A program made the position numbers and the translations under genes. Under the pieces are notes generated by a model that did not search any database, had not been told where the DNA came from, and saw nothing but the letters and a program-made list of their open reading frames with translations. DNA of 64,000 nt from Flavobacterium phragmitis (GTDB taxonomy: Bacteria; Bacteroidota; Bacteroidia; Flavobacteriales; Flavobacteriaceae): contig NZ_FOMH01000014.1 in NCBI RefSeq assembly GCF_900112575.1, positions 92,263 through 156,262 on the forward strand, read 5' to 3'. This document shows positions 1-7,660 of this stretch, piece after piece; within the stretch, counting starts at the first letter, position 1; each line of letters starts with the position of its first letter.

Positions 1-246
1 CAAAGAGACGAATTACTTAAAGTTTTACTTGAAGTAAGTTTTGTAGAAAAAGTGTATCCAACTGAAGCCAATTTTATCTTGGCAAAAGTAGATGACGCGA
101 ATAAAAGATACGATCAATTAATCGAAAAAGGAATCGTTATTCGTAACAGAACCACACAGCCTTTATGTGAAAATTGTCTTCGTTTTACCATTGGAACAAA
201 AGAAGAAAATGCTGTTGTAATTAGAGAATTGAAACTATTAAGCTAA
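1..246 (+). CDS. hisC: Histidinol-phosphate aminotransferase, C-terminal fragment (5' end outside window)
   Basis: The frame is open from base 1 and ends at the TAA closing at 246, so this is the tail of a gene that starts upstream of the window. The last 81 codons include NFILAKVDDANKRYDQLIEKG and a late NCLRFTIGT, the small-domain pattern of class I/II PLP aminotransferases, where this Arg contacts the substrate carboxylate or phosphate. HisC makes histidinol phosphate from imidazole-acetol phosphate. It lies 83 bp before hisB in the same direction, as expected in a histidine operon. The PLP-lysine domain is not visible. The call rests on the tail motif plus the operon context. Confidence 0.85.
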   Translation, partial: QRDELLKVLLEVSFVEKVYPTEANFILAKVDDANKRYDQLIEKGIVIRNRTTQPLCENCLRFTIGTKEENAVVIRELKLLS

Positions 247-250
247 GAAT

Positions 251-314
251 GTTAGCCACGAATTTCACGAATTACACTAATTAAATTCGTGCTAATTAGT
301 GTAATTCGTGGCAA
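251..314. repeat. Imperfect palindrome between hisC and hisB
   Basis: The right arm (about 293-312) is the reverse complement of the left arm (about 255-283), except that the left arm carries an extra nine bases which partly duplicate CACGAAT. It can fold into a long hairpin. It has no T-tract, so it is better read as a dispersed intergenic repeat than as a terminator. Confidence 0.6.
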
Positions 315-329
315 CATAAAAAATAAATT

Positions 330-1466
330 ATGAAAAAAGTACTTTTTATTGATCGTGACGGAACGATTGTTTTGGAACCTCAAAACTATCAATTAGACAG
401 TTTGGATAAACTGGAGTTTTATCCAAAAGCGTTTCAATATTTGGCTAAAATTGCTAATGAATTAGATTACGAATTAGCAATGGTAACCAATCAGGATGGA
501 TTAGGAACGGATAGTTTTCCGGAAGACACCTTTTGGCCGACGCAGAATTTCATCCTAAAAGCATTTGAAAACGAAGGAGTTGTTTTTGATGAAATCTTTG
601 TAGACAGAACTTTTCCGGAAGAAAATGCGCCTACACGCAAACCAAGAACTGGAATGCTGACTAAATACTTGAATAATCCAGAATATGATTTGGAAAATTC
701 TTTTGTTTTAGGCGATCGTTTAACGGATGTGGAATTGGCTAAAAATTTGGGAGCAAAAGCTATTTTCATGAACGATACAGATGGCGCAGGAAGTAACGAA
801 ATTTCGGCAAAACGTGAAGAATTGAACGAAACAATCGTTTTACAAACAATGGATTGGAAGAAAATCTATGAGTTTTTAAAATTAGAAGCGCGTTCAGCAT
901 CCATTACAAGAAAAACAAACGAAACCGATATTTACATCAATCTAAATCTTGACGGTACAGGAAAAAGCAAAATCGATACGGGAATTGCATTTTTTGACCA
1001 CATGTTAGACCAAATCTCACGTCATGGTCAAATGGACTTAGAAATCCTTGTAAAAGGCGATTTAGAAGTCGATGAGCACCACACCATCGAAGATACAGCA
1101 ATTGCTTTAGGAGAAGTTTTCGCGAAAGCGTTAGGGAACAAATTAGGAATTGAGCGTTACGGATTCTGTCTTCCAATGGATGATTGTTTGGCACAAGCGG
1201 CAATTGATTTCGGCGGAAGAAACTGGCTGATCTGGGAAACGGAATTTAAACGCGAAATGGTTGGAAAAATGCCAACAGAAATGTTTTATCATTTCTTCAA
1301 ATCGTTCACAGACGGTGCAAAAGCGAATTTAAATATCAAAGCAGAAGGAATCAACGAACATCATAAAATCGAAGCCATTTTTAAAGCTTTCGCTAAAGCC
1401 ATAAAAGTAGCCGTAAAAAGAGACACCGAAAAAATGATTCTGCCAAGTACCAAAGGTATGTTGTAA
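330..1466 (+). CDS. hisB: Bifunctional histidinol-phosphatase / imidazoleglycerol-phosphate dehydratase
   Basis: This 378-residue protein is two enzymes in one chain. Residues 1 to about 165 form a HAD phosphatase with the nucleophile motif FIDRDGT (Asp8, Asp10) and a later GDRLTDVELA loop; it hydrolyses histidinol phosphate. From about residue 187 comes the imidazoleglycerol-phosphate dehydratase domain, with FFDHML, the metal-binding HHTIEDTAIALG and a second EHHKIEAIFKAFAKA motif. The length matches the enterobacterial-type fused HisB (about 355 residues) with a slightly longer linker. The ATG follows the hisC-hisB palindrome directly. The gene lies in the operon between hisC and hisH. Confidence 0.97.
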   Translation: MKKVLFIDRDGTIVLEPQNYQLDSLDKLEFYPKAFQYLAKIANELDYELAMVTNQDGLGTDSFPEDTFWPTQNFILKAFENEGVVFDEIFVDRTFPEENAPTRKPRTGMLTKYLNNPEYDLENSFVLGDRLTDVELAKNLGAKAIFMNDTDGAGSNEISAKREELNETIVLQTMDWKKIYEFLKLEARSASITRKTNETDIYINLNLDGTGKSKIDTGIAFFDHMLDQISRHGQMDLEILVKGDLEVDEHHTIEDTAIALGEVFAKALGNKLGIERYGFCLPMDDCLAQAAIDFGGRNWLIWETEFKREMVGKMPTEMFYHFFKSFTDGAKANLNIKAEGINEHHKIEAIFKAFAKAIKVAVKRDTEKMILPSTKGML

Positions 1467-1473
1467 AAAAGTT

Positions 1474-1559
1474 TTACCGCAAAGTACGCAAAGATTTACG
1501 CAAAGCACACAAGTTTTTTTTGCATTCTTAGCGTAAATCTTTGCGAACCTTGCGGTTAA
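1474..1559. repeat. Inverted repeat of the CCGCAAAG/CTTTGCGG family
   Basis: The left arm begins TTACCGCAAAGTACGCAAAG and the right arm ends CTTTGCGAACCTTGCGGTTAA, making a long hairpin in the hisB-hisH spacer. The same word family recurs at 3083-3160 and 36590-36716. It fits a dispersed palindromic intergenic element. Just after it, at about 1591-1624, an 8-bp unit AAATCTAA is repeated four times in tandem. Confidence 0.65.
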
Positions 1560-1629
1560 GTAAAATAGTATTAATGATTTTACGTTGAAGAGAAATCTAA
1601 AATCTAAAATCTAAAATCTAAAATTAATT

Positions 1630-2211
1630 TTGAAAATAGTAATCATAAATTACGGAGCAGGAAATATTCAGAGCATTATGTTTGCCATTGAAAGATTGGG
1701 TTTTAAGGCTGTTTTGAGCAATAATCCAGACGAAATTAAATCGGCAGATAAAGTGATTTTTCCTGGCGTGGGCGAGGCGAGCTCGGCTATGACGAAGCTT
1801 CGCGAAAGCGGTTTGGATAGCCTGATTCCAGAATTGAAACAACCTGTTTTAGGAATTTGCCTCGGAATGCAATTGATGTGCAACAAAACTGAAGAAGGAA
1901 ATACAAAAGGTCTAGGAATTTTTGATGTGGATGTTTTGAAATTTTCAAACAATGTAAAAGTGCCTCAAATGGGCTGGAATCAGATTTATGATTTAAAAAC
2001 GGATTTATTTAAAGACATTTCTGAAAATGAATTTATGTATTTGGTTCACAGTTTTTACGCGCCAAATTGTGCAGAATCTATCGCAACAACAAATTATGAT
2101 GTTGAATATGCCTCGGCTTTGCAAAAAGATAATTTTTACGGAACGCAATTTCATCCAGAGAAAAGCGGCGATGTTGGGGAAAAGATTTTAGGCAATTTTT
2201 TAAAAATGTAA
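1630..2211 (+). CDS. hisH: Imidazole glycerol phosphate synthase, glutaminase subunit
   Basis: This 193-residue class I glutamine amidotransferase releases ammonia from glutamine and passes it to HisF. The nucleophile Cys77 lies in LGICLGMQ, and the His175/Glu177 pair in QFHPEKS completes the catalytic triad. N-terminal NYGAGN and the FPGVGEA oxyanion-strand region are both typical. The start is TTG at 1630, giving MKIVIINYGAGN, the normal HisH beginning; no ATG lies nearby. The length is normal for the family. HisF lies two genes downstream with HisA between them. Confidence 0.96.
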   Translation: MKIVIINYGAGNIQSIMFAIERLGFKAVLSNNPDEIKSADKVIFPGVGEASSAMTKLRESGLDSLIPELKQPVLGICLGMQLMCNKTEEGNTKGLGIFDVDVLKFSNNVKVPQMGWNQIYDLKTDLFKDISENEFMYLVHSFYAPNCAESIATTNYDVEYASALQKDNFYGTQFHPEKSGDVGEKILGNFLKM

Positions 2212-2291
2212 AATTTTAAAATTCCAATTTCTTATCCCGATGCTTTGGAACCAAATTCCAATCGCAATATCAAAAATCAATCAAAATATCA

Positions 2292-2309
2292 TCCCGATAG
2301 CTATCGGGA
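2292..2309. repeat. Perfect 18-bp palindrome TCCCGATAGCTATCGGGA with flanking AAATCTAA repeats
   Basis: The palindrome lies in the hisH-hisA spacer, which also carries a second CCCGAT half-site near 2238 and two further AAATCTAA units after 2312. It is short and GC-rich against an AT-rich background. This looks like another dispersed intergenic repeat. No regulator is implied by the sequence alone. Confidence 0.5.
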
Positions 2310-2351
2310 CTAAAATCTAAAATCTAAAATCGGAATTCTAAAATTAGAAAC

Positions 2352-3077
2352 ATGAGAATAATACCAGCCATAGATATCATTGAAGGAAAATGCGTTCGTT
2401 TGTCCAAAGGTGATTATGATACTAAGATAATTTACAATGAGAATCCGCTTGAAGTAGCGAAATCGTTCGAAGCGCACGGAATTGACTATCTGCATTTAGT
2501 AGATTTAGATGGTGCAAAATCAAGTAAAATTGTTAATTATAAAATCTTAGAACAAATTGCGACACAAACCAGTTTGAAAATTGATTTTGGAGGCGGATTA
2601 AAATCGGATGACGATTTGAGAATTGCTTTTGAAAGTGGTGCAAATCAAATTACTGGCGGAAGTATTGCGGTAAAAAACCGAGCAATTTTTGAAAAATGGA
2701 TTTCAGAATACGGCACAGATAAAATCATTTTAGGAGCTGATGCAAAAGACGAAAAAATTGCTGTTTCTGGTTGGTTGGAAGAGTCAAATGAAGATTTAGT
2801 TCCTTTTATTCAGGGTTATCAGTCAAAAGGAATCTCTTATGTTATTTGTACTGATATCGCCAAAGACGGTATGCTTCAAGGTCCAAGTTTTGATTTGTAC
2901 AGCAAAATTTTAGCTGAAGCAGTCGGCATAAAATTAATCGCTTCTGGCGGAATTTCAACTTTTGATGAATTGCCAAAATTAGCCGAATTAGGTTGTGAAG
3001 GAACAATCATTGGAAAAGCGATTTACGAGGGAAGAATTACATTGAAGCAACTTGAAAATTATATTTTAAATAAATAG
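2352..3077 (+). CDS. hisA: Phosphoribosylformimino-AICAR phosphate isomerase (ProFAR isomerase)
   Basis: This 241-residue TIM barrel performs the Amadori rearrangement of ProFAR to PRFAR. Catalytic Asp8 is in MRIIPAIDI, and the second catalytic Asp lies in GADAKD at about residue 130. Phosphate-binding glycines appear in DFGGGLKS (about residue 78) and in IASGGIS. CTDIAKDGMLQGPS is the usual HisA signature. The ATG at 2352 gives a canonical N-terminus. It stands between hisH and hisF, as in many his operons. Confidence 0.97.
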   Translation: MRIIPAIDIIEGKCVRLSKGDYDTKIIYNENPLEVAKSFEAHGIDYLHLVDLDGAKSSKIVNYKILEQIATQTSLKIDFGGGLKSDDDLRIAFESGANQITGGSIAVKNRAIFEKWISEYGTDKIILGADAKDEKIAVSGWLEESNEDLVPFIQGYQSKGISYVICTDIAKDGMLQGPSFDLYSKILAEAVGIKLIASGGISTFDELPKLAELGCEGTIIGKAIYEGRITLKQLENYILNK

Positions 3078-3082
3078 ATATT

Positions 3083-3160
3083 CCGCAAAGATTCGCAAAG
3101 TTAAACGCAAAGATTCACAAAATTTTGCGTAGCTCTGAGAATCTTTGTGAATCTCTGTGA
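3083..3160. repeat. Inverted repeat related to the CCGCAAAG family
   Basis: The spacer carries TTCCGCAAAGATTCGCAAAG on the left and AGAATCTTTGTGAATCTCTG on the right, so it folds back imperfectly. Its words match those at 1474-1559 and 36590-36716. The right arm runs up to the hisF start region and creates a spurious GTG start at 3157. Confidence 0.55.
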
Positions 3161-3174
3161 AACAACAAAGAAAA

Positions 3175-3930
3175 ATGCTTGCAAAAAGAATCATACCTTG
3201 CTTAGATATAAAAAACGGAAGAACGGTAAAAGGCGTTAATTTCGTTGACTTGCGCGATGCCGGAGATCCTGTAGAATTAGCTGCAATTTATTCGGCTGAA
3301 GGCGCAGACGAATTGGTGTTCCTTGATATTTCGGCAACAGAAGAACGACGCAAAACACTTGTAAATATGGTGCGAAGCGTGGCAGAAAAAATCAATATTC
3401 CGTTTACAGTTGGCGGTGGAATTTCATCTGTTGAAGATGTAGATATTCTGCTAAATAACGGAGCTGATAAAGTTTCGATCAATTCCTCGGCAGTAAAAAA
3501 TCCGCAATTGATTAATGACTTGGCGCAGAAATTTGGAAGCCAATGCGTTGTGGTTGCAATCGACGCCAAACAAATTGACGGACAATGGATTGTGCATTTA
3601 GTTGGAGGAAAAGTGCCAACTGAATTAAATTTATTCGATTGGGCCGTTGAAGTTGCAGAACGTGGAGCAGGTGAAATTTTATTTACCTCAATGGATAATG
3701 ATGGAACTAAAAATGGTTTTGCAAATAAAGCTTTGGCCAAACTTTCAGAATTAGTCAATATTCCGATCATTGCTTCGGGTGGAGCTGGGAATATGCAGCA
3801 TTTCGTAGATTCGTTTCAAAAAGGAAAAGCCGATGCAGCATTGGCGGCAAGCGTTTTTCACTTTAAAGAAATCGAGATCAAGGCGTTGAAACAAGAATTA
3901 AGAAATAATAATATAGAAGTTAGAATTTAG
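3175..3930 (+). CDS. hisF: Imidazole glycerol phosphate synthase, cyclase subunit
   Basis: This TIM-barrel cyclase turns PRFAR plus HisH-derived ammonia into IGP and AICAR. I place the start at ATG 3175 (251 residues) because MLAKRIIPCLDIKNGRTVKG is the family's standard beginning. The GTG at 3157 would add six residues taken from an intergenic repeat. Catalytic Asp11 is in CLDI, and the second Asp (about 130) is in VVAIDAKQ. Phosphate-binding loops appear as TVGGGISS and IASGGAGN. FTSMDNDGTKNGF is characteristic. It follows hisA and precedes hisIE. Confidence 0.96.
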   Translation: MLAKRIIPCLDIKNGRTVKGVNFVDLRDAGDPVELAAIYSAEGADELVFLDISATEERRKTLVNMVRSVAEKINIPFTVGGGISSVEDVDILLNNGADKVSINSSAVKNPQLINDLAQKFGSQCVVVAIDAKQIDGQWIVHLVGGKVPTELNLFDWAVEVAERGAGEILFTSMDNDGTKNGFANKALAKLSELVNIPIIASGGAGNMQHFVDSFQKGKADAALAASVFHFKEIEIKALKQELRNNNIEVRI

Positions 3931-4101
3931 AACATACGAAAATAGAACATACGAAAATAGAGTATAGAAAATAGAGTATAGAAAATAGAGTATAGAAAAT
4001 AGAGTATAGAAAATATAACAAAGGAGACAAAGGAAGGATTGAGAAACTTTTATAATCTTTAATTTTTACCTCTTTATTCTATTTTCTATATTCTTTACTC
4101 T
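3930..4101. repeat. Tandem 15-bp and 14-bp repeats with a complementary downstream arm
   Basis: Two copies of GAACATACGAAAATA (3930-3959) are followed by four exact copies of GAGTATAGAAAATA (3960-4015). Further on, 4075-4101 holds the near reverse complement of the unit (TCTATTTTCTATATTC). The transcript could therefore fold into a large AT-rich hairpin between hisF and hisIE. There are no unique spacers between units, so it is not CRISPR-like. Confidence 0.75.
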
Positions 4102-4118
4102 AAAAAAAATAAATAAAA

Positions 4119-4715
4119 ATGAACGTAGATATCAAAAGCGCACACGGATTAATTCCGGCTATAATTCAGGATTCAGAGACAAAAAATGTTTTGATGCTGG
4201 GCTATATGAACGAAGAATCGCTTCAAAAAACAATAGAAACACAAAAAGTAACATTCTTTAGCCGTTCAAAACAAAGACTTTGGACAAAAGGCGAGGAGAG
4301 TGGCAACTTTTTAAATTTGGTAAGTATCAAAAATGACTGTGATGGCGATACACTTTTAATTCAGGCAAAACCTGTTGGCCCAACATGTCACACAGGCGCA
4401 GATACGTGCTGGCAAGAACCAAATGATGCGAATTATGGTTTTATTTCTCAATTAGAAAACACTATCAAAACACGTAGAGAAAATGCTGATTCAGAAAAGA
4501 GTTATGTTGCTTCTTTGTTTGAAAAAGGAATCAATAAAATTGCGCAGAAAGTTGGTGAAGAAGCTGTTGAAGTGGTGATTGAAGCAAAAGATGAGAATGA
4601 TGATTTATTCCTTAGCGAAAGCGCCGATTTACTTTTTCATTATCTTATTTTATTACAGGCAAAAGGATTTCAATTGAATGATGTTGTTGAAGTTTTGAAG
4701 AAGCGTCAGAAATAA
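4119..4715 (+). CDS. hisI: Bifunctional phosphoribosyl-AMP cyclohydrolase / phosphoribosyl-ATP pyrophosphatase
   Basis: This 198-residue fused HisI-HisE protein catalyses steps 2 and 3 of histidine synthesis. The HisI half (about 1-105) has SRSKQRLWTKGEESGN, the acidic metal site NDCDGDTLL, and cysteines in GPTCHTGADTCW that bind zinc. The HisE half (about 108-198) has the helical MazG-like motif KVGEEAVEVVIEAKDEN followed by ESADLLFHYLILL, whose acidic residues bind magnesium. The start is ATG 4119. It is the last his gene here; a large repeat at 4731 follows and no further his gene is seen. Confidence 0.97.
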   Translation: MNVDIKSAHGLIPAIIQDSETKNVLMLGYMNEESLQKTIETQKVTFFSRSKQRLWTKGEESGNFLNLVSIKNDCDGDTLLIQAKPVGPTCHTGADTCWQEPNDANYGFISQLENTIKTRRENADSEKSYVASLFEKGINKIAQKVGEEAVEVVIEAKDENDDLFLSESADLLFHYLILLQAKGFQLNDVVEVLKKRQK

Positions 4716-4730
4716 TATTTACAATAAGTC

Positions 4731-4862
4731 TTGTCATTTCGACCGAAGGGAGACCCGAGCGATAGCGAACAGGCGAAGCAAATCACACTAGAAACTCCGC
4801 AAAGTATATCTCCAATCTTTGTCGATTCACTAGTGCGATTTCTCCCTTCGGCCGAAAAGATA
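4731..4862. repeat. Long inverted repeat, TTGTCATTTCGACCGAAGGG family (copy 1)
   Basis: The left arm starts TTGTCATTTCGACCGAAGGG and the right arm ends CTCCCTTCGGCCGAAA, enclosing an AATCTTTGT core. It is a diverged relative of the element at 10928-11035, which has near-identical arms and the same core word. An ORF runs through it by chance, but its composition is that of the repeat, not of a protein. Confidence 0.75.
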
Positions 4863-4898
4863 GAAAAATATGTTATTTTAGTATCAAATAATATTGAT

Positions 4899-5445
4899 AT
4901 GAGATTAGTTGTATGTTTGCTTTTATTTTTAGTCCCTACTTTAAACTATGGTTTTAAGAAAAATGTTACGCCATATTCAATAGTTATTTCTAAAGCTGTT
5001 TTAATAGTTGATGGAACTATCTCTAAGGTCTCAAAAAACGATAAATGTAGTTATTTGGGAAGAATGGTTATGTGATCCTAGAATTAAAGAATTAAAAAAA
5101 GGACAGAGACTAATTTTGTTTTTAGAAAAACTACCAAATGGTAGTTTTTATCCAGTTAATGAAAGTACTGGAGAATTATATGTAGATAATAATAGTTTTC
5201 CAAATATATTTCTTCCTAAGGATTTTTCAAATCCAACAGTTTTAAAGAAAGGTATTGCTATGTTTTTGGAAACCTATACTTTTTATGGGAATTTTAATGA
5301 TAGATTTTATCAAAATATACATTGTGTACGTTATAAATCTATTTTTGAAGTTTATAAAATAGCAAAAACTAATACAGCTTTTAAGTTTTTAGTTGATAAT
5401 GCGGAGTATTTTGAGCCAACAGAAGTACAGCAATTTTTCTACTAA
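4899..5445 (+). pseudogene. Small secreted protein gene with an apparent frameshift
   Basis: An ATG at 4899 begins a signal-peptide-like stretch (MRLVVCLLLFLVPTLNYGF) that stays open to a TGA ending at 5075. The rest of the protein continues in the next frame to a TAA at 5445, containing WEEWLCDPRIKELKKGQR and GQRLILFLEK. The two frames join smoothly if one A is removed from the six-A run near 5034-5040: the text then reads SKVSKTINVVIWEEW. Intact, the product would be about 181 residues. I do not recognise the family. This could be a real frameshift, a sequencing error at a homopolymer, or programmed slippage; the first two are more likely. Confidence 0.6.
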
Positions 5446-5453
5446 ATAATTAA

Positions 5454-6152
5454 TTATTCCAAAAACTCAAAAACAGCAAATTCTCCCGGCTGATGAAAAC
5501 CAAATTTTAAACTCTTATAAGGTTGTAATGCTTGGTATTCAATCATTTTTCCATAATCAATTCTAAAAACATTTGCTTTCCATTTTGTACCTGTTTTTGG
5601 TTTTGAAAAATTAGCATTTTTAATTTTTTCTAAACTTGTAAAAGGAATTTTAATTTCCACGGTATATCCTTCTGAATTTATATTGCTGACGGTTTCCATT
5701 CCTTTGATGTTAAAATCAATTTCCGTTTTCCATCCTCCGCATTCAGGTGAAATGCATCTTAAAAGTAAATCATAATTGGTTGAAAAAGCATTTACTCCAA
5801 TCTCAACATAATTTTGTCCGTCTCCGTCGGGATCTATAAAAATTTCCACCAAATCATCAGTGTAGAATATTTGTGCATCTTTGGTTTGAGGTTTTCCAAT
5901 TATATTAGAATCGGTACAATTGTAGGCGATATACAGATTTTCATCATCCCATAAAAAAGAAACATAGGTATTTTGTAAAACTTTTTCTCCGGAATTGTGA
6001 ATTACAAAAGGGCCTAAAAGAGGCCTTTTCCAATCGGATAAATTCCCATCAACTGTTATTAGATCATTGGTTTTATATACAGGAATGTTTTGAGAGCAAA
6101 TAGAAATTGAATAAACAAGAAAAGAGATAATTAGGTATTGTTCAAATTTCAT
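5454..6152 (-). CDS. Secreted CBM9-like (carbohydrate-binding family 9 / DOMON-type) domain protein
   Basis: The 232-residue product opens with a signal peptide (MKFEQYLIISFLVYSIS then CSQNIP). It then has VDGNLSDWKRP, the entry of the family 9 beta-sandwich, followed by FLWDDENLYIAYNCTDSN and LVEIFIDPDGDGQNYVEIG. The ATG at 6152 is preferred over a TTG six bases upstream. Such domains bind sugars or haem and often stand alone in flavobacteria; the ligand here is unknown. The gene is convergent with the frameshifted gene at 4899 and has no operon partner. Confidence 0.75.
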   Translation of the reverse strand: MKFEQYLIISFLVYSISICSQNIPVYKTNDLITVDGNLSDWKRPLLGPFVIHNSGEKVLQNTYVSFLWDDENLYIAYNCTDSNIIGKPQTKDAQIFYTDDLVEIFIDPDGDGQNYVEIGVNAFSTNYDLLLRCISPECGGWKTEIDFNIKGMETVSNINSEGYTVEIKIPFTSLEKIKNANFSKPKTGTKWKANVFRIDYGKMIEYQALQPYKSLKFGFHQPGEFAVFEFLE

Positions 6153-6366
6153 AGACAAATAAGGAATTTTTATATTTAGTTGAATGTAAAAATAATATAT
6201 TTCTCAATTTATAAAGTTTCAAAGCTTAAAACGATATTATTATACCGTATAAAGGTAGTTTCTGTTCTTTTTAAATAATAATCTTGCTGTAATTTTTTAA
6301 CTCCATATTTAGTCTTTTAAAATTTTAAAATCATTTAAAAATTAGACTTTTCTTTAATATTCATAA

Positions 6367-7614
6367 ATGGCGAAGAAAATAAAAGCAATAAAATGCCCAC
6401 AATGCGGAAGTAGTCTCCATACTGTATTATCAGTGGATAATTATCTATGTAGTAATTGCAATACTGCATATTATTTAGATAATGATGACATTAACATTAA
6501 TGTAAATCATCAAATTGATAAAGCTGTTTCTAGACCAGTTAATCCAATCACTATTTTGAAATTGCTAGTTCTGGCTATTGGTTTCGTGATGTTTGTGATT
6601 TTTTTATTTGTTGCTTTAAAAAAAAGTGATGCAAAAAGTTACGATAGTTTTGGCAATTCTGTTTTTAATACACCAGTTATTATTAACAATAAAATCTTCA
6701 TATTAGAATTTCTTAGCAAGTCATCATTTAATAATAAAGAAACAAAAGAATTTTATTTTTCTTTTAAAGATATAGATAATGGTAAGGATTTGAAAAGAGA
6801 AAGGATAGAGGGATTGGATAAGTTAGATTCTGGAGAAATTGAATTAGCTAAGTTTTCAAATAATAAAACTTATATCGTTTTTAACAAGCAAAAATTATAT
6901 GAAGTTGATGTTAATACTATGAATATGAGAGATATGACTGTGAGAATGTTCGAAAAAGATTCATTGTATACTTCAGGAATTGCTGAAATTAGTGCTTATT
7001 ATGGAAGAACTTACGGAGAAAGCTTCAAAACAATGACTAATCTAGGGAAAAGTTATTACTATTATCCATTAGTAAAAAGAAGTTTTTCTTCGGACACCAT
7101 TTATAGGATAGTAAATAGTGAACAATTCAAAAGAGCAAAGGACAGCGTAGTGTATACAATAAAAGCTGTGTCTGAAAGAAATGATATTCAATATAATCTC
7201 TTCAAAATCACATATAGATATAATGGTGGAGGACCTAGCGACCCAATTACGTCGTTAGGAAGATTTTATAATAAATTTGAAAATAATACTAGTTTAATTA
7301 GTTACAAGAATCTTACACCAAATCGACTATACACAAATGCGTACCTAGCTTATTTTGATGCCAGACATTTATTAGTCATAAGCACCGCTACAGCTTCTAA
7401 ACAGTCACAATTATTACTTCAACGAATAGATACAGAAACAGGGAAACTAATTTGGACAGTTCCAATCAAACCTGAAAATGATCGGTATAGTTATTTTTTT
7501 GACCACAATACTTATGCTGATAAGAAGTTTGTTCTCAAACTAGATAATAATTACTATGCAGTAGTGGATGAAGATGGCAAAAATTTAAAATATCTTACGG
7601 TTTCAAATTTGTAA
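6367..7614 (+). CDS. Zinc-ribbon membrane protein with large C-terminal domain
   Basis: The 415-residue protein begins with a four-cysteine zinc ribbon (Cys10, Cys13, Cys28, Cys31; CPQCGS ... CSNC). One hydrophobic segment spans about residues 61-84. The roughly 330-residue remainder is rich in Asn, Lys and Tyr, with beta-propeller-like phrases such as HLLVISTATASKQSQLLLQ and LIWTVPIK. I would expect the ribbon inside and the large domain outside the membrane. It is followed after 46 bp by an SPFH/SHOCT protein. That pairing resembles the B. subtilis ydjG-ydjI arrangement, but I cannot show homology. Function unknown. Confidence 0.6.
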   Translation: MAKKIKAIKCPQCGSSLHTVLSVDNYLCSNCNTAYYLDNDDININVNHQIDKAVSRPVNPITILKLLVLAIGFVMFVIFLFVALKKSDAKSYDSFGNSVFNTPVIINNKIFILEFLSKSSFNNKETKEFYFSFKDIDNGKDLKRERIEGLDKLDSGEIELAKFSNNKTYIVFNKQKLYEVDVNTMNMRDMTVRMFEKDSLYTSGIAEISAYYGRTYGESFKTMTNLGKSYYYYPLVKRSFSSDTIYRIVNSEQFKRAKDSVVYTIKAVSERNDIQYNLFKITYRYNGGGPSDPITSLGRFYNKFENNTSLISYKNLTPNRLYTNAYLAYFDARHLLVISTATASKQSQLLLQRIDTETGKLIWTVPIKPENDRYSYFFDHNTYADKKFVLKLDNNYYAVVDEDGKNLKYLTVSNL

Positions 7615-7660
7615 TTTATCCGTGTATGTTAATAATAAAAAAGTTTATAAAAAGAAAAAT

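Noticed and set aside
3157..3174. Longer HisF start
   Set aside because: The six extra codons come from a repeat arm; the conserved HisF beginning is at 3175.
3930..4015. Short direct repeats resembling a CRISPR array
   Set aside because: Units are 14-15 bp and adjoin without spacers; no cas genes are present.
4731..4898. Coding start at 4731 for the small secreted protein
   Set aside because: The sequence is an inverted repeat related to 10928-11035; the signal peptide begins at ATG 4899.
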